From positions 1 to 52,341 of the forward strand of contig JADLBP010000092.1 in assembly GCA_020847695.1 (NCBI GenBank): a stretch of DNA of 52,341 nucleotides. Reading direction: 5' to 3'. Both the position numbers and the translations under genes were made by a program. Of this stretch, positions 1-8,157 are shown in pieces. A model generated the notes under the pieces. That model was not told the origin of the DNA and searched no databases. It saw nothing but the letters and a program-made list of their open reading frames with translations. How positions within the stretch are numbered: the first letter of the stretch is position 1; every line of letters starts with the position of its first letter. The DNA is from Planctomycetota bacterium. GTDB lineage: Bacteria > Planctomycetota > UBA1135 > GCA-002686595.

Positions 1-256
1 GAAGCGCGACCTCCGTCGGGAGGTACGTACGATCCAGCGCGGAATCGGCCGGCTCGAACGCCTCTCGCCGCGGGCCGATCGCGGGATCCGCGAGCGGGTG
101 CGCGAGCTCGGGCTGCGCGTCGCGCGCGTCCGACTGCGGCGTCTCCGTCGGACCGACGCGCTCGGTCGCGACGCTGCGCGACTCGAGCCACACCACCGCG
201 AACAGTCCGACGGCGAGCGCGAGCGCAAGAGCGACGAGGAAGAGTCGCGACCTCAC
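1..256 (-). CDS. N-terminal part of a membrane-anchored or secreted protein (cut by window edge)
   Basis: Only the first 85 codons lie in the window; the gene runs off the left edge. Translation from a GTG whose complement is at 254-256 gives a positively charged start, then a hydrophobic stretch at about residues 5-23 rich in Leu/Ala/Val, then a Pro/Asp/Glu-rich region. This is an N-in signal anchor or uncleaved signal peptide followed by a disordered linker, the same layout as the start of the 48724-50700 protein. It was chosen because the frame is open and the composition is protein-like. The product cannot be named from this fragment. The ssb gene ends upstream of it on the same strand, 43 nt away. 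Confidence 0.55.
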   Translation of the reverse strand, partial: MRSRLFLVALALALAVGLFAVVWLESRSVATERVGPTETPQSDARDAQPELAHPLADPAIGPRREAFEPADSALDRTYLPTEVAL

Positions 257-299
257 CCCCTCAGCCTAGCGTCGGCCGCGGGCCGCGCTCGCGACCGGC

Positions 300-767
300 T
301 CAGAACGGCGCTTCGTCGGCGTCGAGCGTCTCCGCGGGGCCGCCGCCCGACTCGCGCGCGTAGTTGCCGTAGCCGCCGGAGCCGCCGCCCGACGCGCCTT
401 CGTCCGAGCTGACCTCGCGCGCACCGCCGCCGCCCGCCGCGCCGACGAACTGCCAATCGTCGCCGACGACGTAGAGCTTCGAGCGCTTCTCGCCCGACTG
501 TTTGTCGTCCCACTGGTCGAGTCGCAGCGAGCCCTCGATGAACGCGGTCTTGCCCTTGTCGTGGTACTTGGCGAACGCTTCACCGCGCTTGCCGAAGAAC
601 GTGATGTCGACGAAGGTCGCCTCTTCCTTCCACTCGCCGGTTTGATCCTTGAACCGCCGGTTGACCGCCAACCCGAACTTGCAGATCGCGGTGCCGCCCT
701 GGGTGTAACGCACCTCGGGCTTGCGGGTCAGGTTGCCCATCAAGATCACTTTGTTGAAGCTCGCCAT
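300..767 (-). CDS. ssb: Single-stranded DNA-binding protein (SSB)
   Basis: SSB coats single-stranded DNA during replication, repair and recombination and recruits partner proteins through its acidic C-terminal tip. The 155-residue product has the family layout. An N-terminal OB fold covers about residues 1-112 and begins MASFNKVILMGNLTRKPEVR, with later segments for the DNA-binding core. A Gly/Ser-rich linker covers about 112-140. The acidic tail ends DADEAPF, which keeps the final Pro-Phe of the canonical DDEIPF tip. The ATG at 765-767 is the natural start because the OB fold begins at once. It stands alone rather than between rpsF and rpsR. It is divergent from the PilZ gene across about 150 bp. 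Confidence 0.95.
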   Translation of the reverse strand: MASFNKVILMGNLTRKPEVRYTQGGTAICKFGLAVNRRFKDQTGEWKEEATFVDITFFGKRGEAFAKYHDKGKTAFIEGSLRLDQWDDKQSGEKRSKLYVVGDDWQFVGAAGGGGAREVSSDEGASGGGSGGYGNYARESGGGPAETLDADEAPF

Positions 768-866
768 CTTTGCGTTCCTAGGGGTGCGTTGCCGGGGTTC
801 TTCGCGGACTCGCGCGCGACGCGCAGTCTAGCCGCCGGAGCCTGGCGCGCGAAGGGCGAGCTCGCG

Positions 867-895
867 TGGACAGGCCGCGCTCGCAGCCGTACGAT
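867..895 (+). promoter_or_regulatory. Sigma-70-type promoter for the PilZ gene
   Basis: TGGACA at 867-872 and TACGAT at 890-895 are separated by 17 bp and resemble the -35 and -10 consensus (5/6 and 4/6 matches). Transcription would start near 902, just before the Shine-Dalgarno AAGGAG at 909-914. This supports the ATG at 920 rather than the in-frame GTG at 866. Confidence 0.55.
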
Positions 896-919
896 CCGAG
901 CTCCCCCCAAGGAGCATGC

Positions 920-1309
920 ATGAGCGCGCAGAGTCCGAACTCCGGTCGTGAACGTCGCCGCTTCCCGCGAGCCCAGATCGAGGGCATGGTCACGCTCGCC
1001 CTCAAGACGGGCACGTTCAACGCGAAGCTGCGCGACATCAGCCGAGCGGGCGTCAGCTTCTACCTCGATCGCTCCGTGCCCCTGATGACGTTGCTCGAGC
1101 TCACGCTCGACCTGCCCGGCGCGCCCGCGCCGGTGCGCGCGCGCGGCGCGGTCGTGCGCTGCGAACGGATCGGTCCGTCGGTCGAGCACTGGGAGGTCGC
1201 GGTCTTCCTGCACGAGACGCTGGAGGCCGACCGCCGCGCGATCGACGCGTTCGTCGCGGCGCGCGCGAGCAACAAGATCGCGCACACCGCCGCCTCGCAC
1301 GGCGAGTGA
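920..1309 (+). CDS. PilZ domain protein (likely c-di-GMP receptor)
   Basis: This small cytoplasmic protein of 129 residues consists almost entirely of one PilZ domain. The c-di-GMP-binding signature is visible: an Arg-rich N-terminal segment (RERRRFPR) followed about 30 residues later by DISRAGVSF, matching the RxxxR and (D/N)xSxxG motifs. It therefore probably senses cyclic di-GMP, but its output target cannot be read from the sequence. The ATG at 920 has a good Shine-Dalgarno (AAGGAG at 909-914, 5-nt spacing) and a promoter just upstream. An in-frame GTG at 866 would overlap that promoter. A hairpin follows the gene. Confidence 0.85.
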   Translation: MSAQSPNSGRERRRFPRAQIEGMVTLALKTGTFNAKLRDISRAGVSFYLDRSVPLMTLLELTLDLPGAPAPVRARGAVVRCERIGPSVEHWEVAVFLHETLEADRRAIDAFVAARASNKIAHTAASHGE

Positions 1310-1343
1310 CCACACGCGCGCGGCGAGGCGCGGGAGAACACAC

Positions 1344-1373
1344 GCGGCCGACCGTCGGGGGACGGCCGGCCGC
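1344..1373. terminator. GC-rich hairpin between convergent genes
   Basis: A 13-bp stem with one mismatch (1344-1356 with 1361-1373) closes a GGGG loop. It lies in the 102-bp gap between the convergent PilZ and HAF-repeat genes. There is no T-tract on either side, so an intrinsic, possibly bidirectional terminator is only an inference from position. Confidence 0.4.
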
Positions 1374-1411
1374 GCTCGCGTCGGGTGGGACCCGCTCGAA
1401 GCCCTGACGGA

Positions 1412-2863
1412 TCAGGGTTGGATCACGAAGTGGATGCCGGCGGTCAGGCCGGTGTTGTTCGGCGCGGTGAAGCCCGGGTCGCGCGACCAGAACTGACCGT
1501 CGACCGATTGGCCGGCGACCAGGTTCGGATCGGTGCCGGTCGCGATGTACGCGTTGAAGTCGATGCCGTACGTGCCGGTGCAGTCGGCCGTCGGCGCCGC
1601 GCTGCCGCCCGAGCCTTGGATCGACGTGCGCTTGATCGGCGGCTTGATGCAGAGCGTGCCGCCCTGGAACGAACCGGCCTGTTGACCGTTGATGCCGTAG
1701 AAGAAGAGACCGGACTTGTTGTTGAGCACGTCGGCCGCGCCGATCGTGAAGCCGGAGCCCGCGCTCGCGCTCGCCAGGCCGGTCGAGACGATCACCGGCG
1801 TGCAGCCCAGGCTGTTGGTCTTCGCGGTGCAGTACTGCGTGCCCGCGCCGGGTCCGGTCGCGAGCTTCGCGACGAACGCCTTCGCGCCGGTCGGCGTCGA
1901 CGCATAGCCGGCGATCGTGTTGCCGTCGCCCGAGCAGCCGATCGCGGACCACAACGTCCAGCCGGTGGTGTTGACGCCCTGCGCGGTGAGCAGGTCCTGG
2001 AGCTTGACCATGCCGAGGCCCGGCCGCCAGATCACCGCGCGGCGGACGCTGATCGGACCGAACGGACCGCTGTAGCCGACCAGCGTCGTGCCAAGGTCGT
2101 CGACGTCGGCGGAGCTCGCTTGGTCCGAAGGCAGGAACGAGCCGAGCGAGTACGGCCCGTTCTGTTGCGTCCAGCGCATCACCTTCTGCCCGATGCTCCC
2201 GACGAGCACCTTGCCGTCGTAGCTCGCGCCCTCGACCGCTCCGGGATTCGCGCTGAGCACGATCGGAGCCCCCGGCGTCGTCCAGTAGGCCGGCCGGCGC
2301 GTGCCGTTGATCGGGCTGTCGTCCCAACCGCCGACGATCGTGCCGTCGCCGGAGACGGCGTTCGCGCGGCTCGACGCGCCGCTCGAACCGAGATCGACGA
2401 TGCCGCCCGATTGCGTCCAGCGGAACGCGTGCGCGGAGCCGGCGTTGATCCAGCCGAGGCCGACGATCGTCTGGCCGTCGTCGGAGATGCCCCACGCGCT
2501 CGACACGTCGGTGCCGCTCGAGCCGCCGAGGCCGCCGATCGACGTCCACGCGCCGCCGGTCCAGTACGCGGCCGTCGAGAAGCCTCCGAAGACCTCCGAG
2601 CCCGAGATCCGCGAGCCGTCGCCGCTGACGCGGATCTGGATCGGCGTGCCGCCGATCGCGACGTAGCCGTTGACCGCGTCCCACTTGAAGCCGGCGCTGG
2701 TGCCGAGGTTCAGGCCGACGACAGTCGACGCGTCGCGCGAGACGCCGTAGCCGAAGTCGAAGGTGGTGCCGAGGGCTTGCAACGAGGCTTGCGCCGAGGC
2801 GGGAACGGCGACGCCCGCGAGGGCGGCGAAGCCGATGGCGAATCCGAGGAACGCTTGCTTCAT
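1412..2863 (-). CDS. Secreted HAF-repeat protein with a cysteine-containing C-terminal module
   Basis: Predicted extracellular protein of 483 residues. Residues 1-24 form a signal peptide ending in PASA just before QA. Residues of about 30-320 contain several copies of a repeat whose core is a phrase like AWGISDDGQTIVGLGW followed by a phrase like AFRWTQSGGIVDLG. This is the HAF / extracellular repeat family, thought to fold as a beta-propeller-like surface structure. The last 130 or so residues are different: they start near YCTAKTNSLGC, contain further cysteines (GGTLCIKP, TADCTGT) and a WSRDP motif, and look like an independent C-terminal module. The ATG at 2861-2863 was chosen because the signal peptide starts there. 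Function is unknown; a cell-surface role is inferred. Confidence 0.75.
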   Translation of the reverse strand: MKQAFLGFAIGFAALAGVAVPASAQASLQALGTTFDFGYGVSRDASTVVGLNLGTSAGFKWDAVNGYVAIGGTPIQIRVSGDGSRISGSEVFGGFSTAAYWTGGAWTSIGGLGGSSGTDVSSAWGISDDGQTIVGLGWINAGSAHAFRWTQSGGIVDLGSSGASSRANAVSGDGTIVGGWDDSPINGTRRPAYWTTPGAPIVLSANPGAVEGASYDGKVLVGSIGQKVMRWTQQNGPYSLGSFLPSDQASSADVDDLGTTLVGYSGPFGPISVRRAVIWRPGLGMVKLQDLLTAQGVNTTGWTLWSAIGCSGDGNTIAGYASTPTGAKAFVAKLATGPGAGTQYCTAKTNSLGCTPVIVSTGLASASAGSGFTIGAADVLNNKSGLFFYGINGQQAGSFQGGTLCIKPPIKRTSIQGSGGSAAPTADCTGTYGIDFNAYIATGTDPNLVAGQSVDGQFWSRDPGFTAPNNTGLTAGIHFVIQP

Positions 2864-2990
2864 GGGAGATCGTGCGACGCGAGGACGAGGTGAGTGCGCC
2901 GGGAGCGACGCGAGAGAACCCCGATGCTCGCACGCTTCGCGCGCGCGCGCCATCGCTCCGACAGCGCAGACCGAACCGCGCGTCCGCGAC

Positions 2991-3872
2991 TCAGTCGCGC
3001 GGCACGCGCGCCTCGAGCACCCGTGGAATGCGCGCGAGATCGAGGTGCACCCGTGCCTCCAATCCGGCGGAGCGCGCGAGCTCGAGCGCCGCGGCGGACT
3101 GACGATGACCGAGCTCGACGAAGAGCGCTCCGCCGCCCACGATCAGCTCGCGCGCGTCGGCGATCAGCCTGCGCACCCAGTGATCGGGATCGCCCTCGGG
3201 CGCGAACAGCGCGAGCTCGGGCTCGTGATCGCGCACTTCCGCGGCGAGCGCCGCGCGTTCGTCGCGGCCCACGTACGGCGGGTTCGAGACCAACACGTCG
3301 AAGCGTTCGCCCGCCGCGGCGCGCAGCGCGCTCGGCGCGTCGCCCTCGACGAACGTGACGCTCGCGCCGAGCCGTTCGGCGTTCGCGCGCGCGACCGCGA
3401 GCGCGGCGGACGACACGTCGAGCGCCCACACCGACGCGCCGGCGAGCTCGAGCGCGAGCGTGATCGCGAGGCAGCCGCTGCCGGTGCCGAAGTCGCCGAC
3501 CCTCGGCGGCGCCGCGAGCGTGCGCGCGAACGCTCGGGCGTGGTCGACGACGAGCTCGGTCTCGGGCCGTGGGATCAGCACCGCGGAACTGACCGCGACG
3601 CGACGGCCGTAGAACTCGCGCGCACCGAGGATGTACGCGGTCGGCTCGCGCTTCGAACGGCGCACGAGGAACTCGCGGCCGCGAGCGAGCTCAGCGTCGT
3701 CGATCGGACGATCGAGCGCGAGGAACAGGTGCAAGCGATCGAGCCCGAGCGCGTGCGCGACCAGCAGCTCGGCTTCGAGCCGCGCGTCGGGCACGTCCTT
3801 CTTGGCGAGGAACTCGCGCGCGCGAGCGAGCATCTCGCCGGCGGTGCGCGGTCGTTCCTTCGCTTCGCTCAT
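2991..3872 (-). CDS. prmC: Peptide chain release factor N5-glutamine methyltransferase
   Basis: PrmC methylates the glutamine of the GGQ motif of release factors using S-adenosylmethionine, which raises their activity. The 293-residue product has an N-terminal helical domain (about 1-90), the SAM-binding motif GDFGTGSG at 126-133 and the catalytic NPPY at 197-200. It starts 4 nt after the stop of prfA, its substrate gene, so the two are almost certainly co-transcribed and perhaps translationally coupled. Length and order are typical of the family. Confidence 0.95.
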   Translation of the reverse strand: MSEAKERPRTAGEMLARAREFLAKKDVPDARLEAELLVAHALGLDRLHLFLALDRPIDDAELARGREFLVRRSKREPTAYILGAREFYGRRVAVSSAVLIPRPETELVVDHARAFARTLAAPPRVGDFGTGSGCLAITLALELAGASVWALDVSSAALAVARANAERLGASVTFVEGDAPSALRAAAGERFDVLVSNPPYVGRDERAALAAEVRDHEPELALFAPEGDPDHWVRRLIADARELIVGGGALFVELGHRQSAAALELARSAGLEARVHLDLARIPRVLEARVPRD

Positions 3873-3876
3873 CGGA

Positions 3877-4947
<1,071 letters not shown>

Positions 4948-5064
4948 GGTCGTTCAACTCCGCCGCGGACGTCCCGGTTCGTGCGTCGGCGCCGCGCGGA
5001 TCGAAGCGAGGCGCGCGGAGCTCGCGAGCGAGTCGCCCGGGAGCACGAACGCGGGAGCGTCGAG

Positions 5065-5310
5065 CTAACCCGCCGAGTCCTTCGACGCGGCCTTGGCGGC
5101 CTTCGCGGCGGTCGACTTCGCGTACTTCTTCTGGAAGTGCTCGATGCGGCCGGCGGTGTCGACGAACTTCTGCTTGCCCGAGTAGAAGGGGTGGCAGACC
5201 GAGCAGATTTCGATGCGCAGTTCCTTGACGGTCGCGCGAGTGTGGAACTCGTTGCCGCAGCCGCAGTGGACCTTGCAGTCGAAGTACTTCGGGTGGATGT
5301 CCTTCTTCAT
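5065..5310 (-). CDS. rpmE: 50S ribosomal protein L31, zinc-binding type
   Basis: L31 is a small protein bridging the ribosomal subunits. The 81-residue product begins MKKDIHPKY and has cysteines in CKVHCGCGN and CSVCHP, the zinc-ligand pattern of the C+ form that is used when zinc is plentiful. The final 15-20 residues are an Ala/Lys-rich extension ([13 protein letters not shown]) beyond the conserved core. It precedes prfA by 117 bp and follows maf on the same strand. Confidence 0.95.
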   Translation of the reverse strand: MKKDIHPKYFDCKVHCGCGNEFHTRATVKELRIEICSVCHPFYSGKQKFVDTAGRIEHFQKKYAKSTAAKAAKAASKDSAG

Positions 5311-5413
5311 ACTCGTGAGCTCCGTGTAGCGGTCGACGTGTCCCGACGGTCGCGTTCGGACGCGGGGCGTCGCACCAAAGGGCCGAAGAGAGTATCCGCG
5401 GCCGCCGAGCCCA

Positions 5414-6016
5414 TCAAGGGCCGACCCAGCCCGCCCGGCGCAGCAGCGCCAGCGTCAACCCGACCGGCAGGCCCACGACGTTGTCGAAACCGCCCTCCTC
5501 GAGGCCGACGACGAACCGGTCGGCGGACTCCTGGATCGCGTACCCCCCCGCCTTGTCGCGCCACTCGCCGGACGCCACGTAGGCGTCGACGTCCGCGGTG
5601 GAGAGCTCGCGCATCCGCACCCACGTGCGTTCGACGTCGCGGAACGGCGCGAGGTCGGCCGCGCGGACGACGCAGACGCCGGTCAGCACCGCGTGGCGGG
5701 TGCCCGAGAGCCAACCGAGCATCTCGCGCTCCTCGCGCTCGTCCTCGGCCTTGCCGAGCAGCCGCCAACCGTCGCCCGCGGGCACCGCGACGATCGTGTC
5801 GGAGCCGATCACGAACGCGGGCTCGCCGCGCAGGCGCTCGGCGATCGCGCGCGCCTTGCGCTGCGCGAGCTCGAGCGCCGCATCGCGCGGATCGTCGAAG
5901 CCCGACAGCGTCTCGTCGACGTCCGCGGGCTCGATCGAGAACGCGAGCCCGGCGGCCGCGAGCAACTCGCGCCGCCGCGGCGACGCCGAAGCCAGCACGA
6001 CGCGCGGCGCGCCCAT
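5414..6016 (-). CDS. maf: Maf-like nucleoside triphosphate pyrophosphatase
   Basis: Maf proteins hydrolyse non-canonical or pyrimidine nucleoside triphosphates to monophosphates and have been linked to septum formation and house-cleaning. The 200-residue product begins near [19 protein letters not shown], carrying the family SxSPRR motif, and has GSDTIV around residue 110. The ATG at 6014-6016 places this motif at the extreme N-terminus, as in the family. It lies 28 nt downstream of the HhH-GPD gene and 103 nt upstream of rpmE, all on the minus strand. Confidence 0.9.
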   Translation of the reverse strand: MGAPRVVLASASPRRRELLAAAGLAFSIEPADVDETLSGFDDPRDAALELAQRKARAIAERLRGEPAFVIGSDTIVAVPAGDGWRLLGKAEDEREEREMLGWLSGTRHAVLTGVCVVRAADLAPFRDVERTWVRMRELSTADVDAYVASGEWRDKAGGYAIQESADRFVVGLEEGGFDNVVGLPVGLTLALLRRAGWVGP

Positions 6017-6044
6017 CCTCGCAGAGTCCGTCCCGGCAACCGCG

Positions 6045-7436
6045 CTAGCGGCGGCCGTTCTTCGCCTTCGAAGCCTTCGCCTTCGCGGCGGGTTTCGCCG
6101 CCGGCTTCGCCTTCGGCGCCGACTTGGCCTTGGCCGCGGCGGCCTTCTTCTCGGCAGCCTTCTTCTCCGCCGCCTTGCGCGCCGCTTCCTTCTTCTCCGC
6201 GGCGGCCTTCTCGGCCGCTTTCTTCGCGGCGAGCTTCGCTTGCGCAGCCTTGAGCTCGGCAGCCTTCTTCTCGGCGGCCTTCTTCTCCGCGAGCGCCTTC
6301 TTCTCGGCCGCCTTCTTCTCGGCGAGCGCCTTCTTCTCCGCGGCGCGCGCGTCGGCGAGCTTCTTCTTCGCGGCGAGCTTCTCGGCCTCCTTCTGGGCGG
6401 CGAGTCGCTTGGCCTCGGCGTCGGCCTTGCGCTTGACTTCGAGCTCGGCGGCCTTCTTCGCGGCCTCGAGCTTCGCCTTCGCCTTGGCTTCCGTCTCGCG
6501 CTTCTTCGCCTCGATGCGAGCGAGGCGCTCGGTCTCGCGCCGCTTGCGCGCGTCCGCGGCCGCGCGCTTCTGCGCGACGCGCTCTTCCTCGCGGCGACGC
6601 TTCTCGTCTTCCTTCTTGCGCTTCTCCTCGTCCTTCTTGGCGAGGATCGCGCGGCGAGCTTCGTCGCGCACGCGCTGTTGTTCGAGGCGCTTCTGCTGGA
6701 CCTGCCACTCGCGGAACGCCTTCTTGCCGTAGCGACAATCGTCGACCAACGGGCAGGCGTAGCACGCGGGCTTGCGCGCATCGCACCAGCGCGAGCCGAC
6801 CTCGCCGAAGCGCAGCAGGAAGTCGACCTCGCGGCCGTCCGGCACCAGCGGGTCGATCGCCGCGCGCATCTTCTTCGACGACGAGTTGCGGGCGATCAGC
6901 CCGAGGCGATCGAGCACGCGCACGAGCCCCTGGGTGACCGGCACTTCCTTCTCGGCGGACGCGAGCCACATCAGCCAATGCGCGGTGCCGAGCCCGATGT
7001 ACGGCAGAATCGAGACGAAGCGCGCGGCGGATTGCTGGTCGTCGCGGAGGAACTCGAGCTCGAGCCCGTGGCTGCGCTGGAAGACCTCCTGGAGGTACTC
7101 CTTGGTCGCGCGCGCGGCGTCGAGCTTGAGCTTCTCCGGGATGTCGAGGTGGCTGCAGATCTCCTGCGCTTGCGCGACGCGCAGCTCGTTCCAGTCGGAG
7201 TAGTTGGCGCGCAACGCCGCGACGACGGTCGCGGCGTGGGCGGGCTCGAGCGTGCGCCGCAGGATCGCGTAGAGCCCCTGCTCCAGCAGGTTGGCGCTCT
7301 CGAGCTTTTCTGGAGCGGGCCAACCGGTCGAGACCTTGTCGAGCAGCTTGAGGGTCTGGTCGGACTTCTTGGACACGTGCAGCGGTCGTTGGGAGGAGTT
7401 GAGAAAGTCACCGACCCGAGGGATCACCGGCAGCAC
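6045..7436 (-). CDS. Endonuclease III-like HhH-GPD protein with Lys/Ala-rich histone-like tail, catalytic residues absent
   Basis: Residues of about 25-240 match the endonuclease III / HhH-GPD fold. There is a helix-hairpin-helix at LPYIGLGTAHW (144-154) and a 4Fe-4S cysteine loop C218-x6-C225-x2-C228-x5-C234, exactly the EndoIII spacing. Aligned by eye to E. coli Nth, the catalytic Lys of the hairpin (LPGVGRKTA) is Gly150, and the catalytic Asp (VDTHxxR) is Thr168. The enzyme core therefore looks inactive as a glycosylase/lyase. From about 240 to 463 the protein is a charged Lys/Ala/Glu/Arg helix that changes into an Ala-Lys-Pro-rich histone H1-like end. The GTG at 7436 is the longest start; a GTG at 7376 is an alternative. 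It probably binds DNA. The gene follows rpsP by 125 bp. Confidence 0.8.
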   Translation of the reverse strand: MLPVIPRVGDFLNSSQRPLHVSKKSDQTLKLLDKVSTGWPAPEKLESANLLEQGLYAILRRTLEPAHAATVVAALRANYSDWNELRVAQAQEICSHLDIPEKLKLDAARATKEYLQEVFQRSHGLELEFLRDDQQSAARFVSILPYIGLGTAHWLMWLASAEKEVPVTQGLVRVLDRLGLIARNSSSKKMRAAIDPLVPDGREVDFLLRFGEVGSRWCDARKPACYACPLVDDCRYGKKAFREWQVQQKRLEQQRVRDEARRAILAKKDEEKRKKEDEKRRREEERVAQKRAAADARKRRETERLARIEAKKRETEAKAKAKLEAAKKAAELEVKRKADAEAKRLAAQKEAEKLAAKKKLADARAAEKKALAEKKAAEKKALAEKKAAEKKAAELKAAQAKLAAKKAAEKAAAEKKEAARKAAEKKAAEKKAAAAKAKSAPKAKPAAKPAAKAKASKAKNGRR

Positions 7437-7561
7437 CAGGGATCACGGGCGGAGCGGACCTCGACGCGGGGACAGTCGGCGAGCGGACGCGGCGAACCTG
7501 AGGTCGCGGGCGACTCGCCGAACGGCACACGGGCGCGACGCGCGCGCTCCGTGGACCGGGC

Positions 7562-7990
7562 TCAATCCTTCTTTTCAGCCGGCTGCGCCTTCGCAGCCTT
7601 CTTCGCGGCGACGCGCGTCTTCAGGCGCGCGGCCTTCAGCGTCGCGCGGGCGTTCTTCGCGGCGAGGCGCGCCTGACGCGACTTGGTGTCGGCCTTGCGG
7701 CCGCTCCGGTCGCGCTTGACGTGCTCGCGCTTGGCTTCGCCTTCGTAGACGCCGATGCGGCGGAAGATCGAGTGCACCGTCTCGCTGACCTTGGCGCCCT
7801 TGATGACCCAGAAGCGAGCGCGCTCGATGTCGAGCTTGAGCTGGTGCTCCTTGCGCGGCATCAGCGGATCGTAGTGGCCCAGGTTCTCCAGGGAGCGTCC
7901 GTCACGCGGGTTGCGCTCGTCGGTGACGTGGATGCGGTAGGCGGGGCGGTTCAAACGCCCCATGCGCTTCATGCGGATGACGACGGCCAT
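7562..7990 (-). CDS. rpsP: 30S ribosomal protein S16 with basic C-terminal extension
   Basis: The first 85 or so residues (MAVVIRMKRMGRLNRPAYRI onward) are a normal S16, a small-subunit assembly protein. The total is 142 residues; the extra 55 or so are an Arg/Lys/Ala-rich tail ending AKKAAKAQPAEKKD. It follows ffh by 167 bp, a common pairing. An AT-rich box reading TATATT on the minus strand (complement of 8047-8052) lies about 57 nt before the start and could be a -10 element, but no -35 is convincing. The ATG at 7988-7990 starts exactly at the conserved N-terminus and lacks a Shine-Dalgarno. Confidence 0.95.
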   Translation of the reverse strand: MAVVIRMKRMGRLNRPAYRIHVTDERNPRDGRSLENLGHYDPLMPRKEHQLKLDIERARFWVIKGAKVSETVHSIFRRIGVYEGEAKREHVKRDRSGRKADTKSRQARLAAKNARATLKAARLKTRVAAKKAAKAQPAEKKD

Positions 7991-8157
7991 GGGTTGGTCG
8001 CGTACTCGTACGGGTTCGAGGACTAGGAGGTTGCGGGTCGCGCCCGAATATAGGGGCGAAGAGCTTACCAGGAGAGGCGGGCTCACTCCACCCTGGAGAC
8101 CGATCGCGGGCCCGCCGACTCCGCCGGAAGCGCGCGGCGACCGAAAACGGTCTCGAA

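Noticed and set aside
866..919. GTG start at 866 for the PilZ gene
   Set aside because: It would place the start inside the predicted promoter; the ATG at 920 has a Shine-Dalgarno and the natural N-terminus.
1385..2893. 502-codon plus-strand frame opposite the HAF-repeat gene
   Set aside because: Arg/Ala/Asp-rich shadow of a gene whose minus-strand product has a signal peptide and recognisable repeats.
6124..6732. Alternating Ala/Ser/Phe-rich plus-strand frame opposite the Lys/Ala tail
   Set aside because: Phe/Ala/Ser composition is the direct complement of Lys/Ala/Glu codons; no independent gene signal.
8041..8058. Short inverted repeat CGCCC...GGGCG around TATATT upstream of rpsP, considered as a full promoter or operator
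   Set aside because: No -35 element fits, and 5-bp arms of G and C are common here; kept only as a remark under rpsP.
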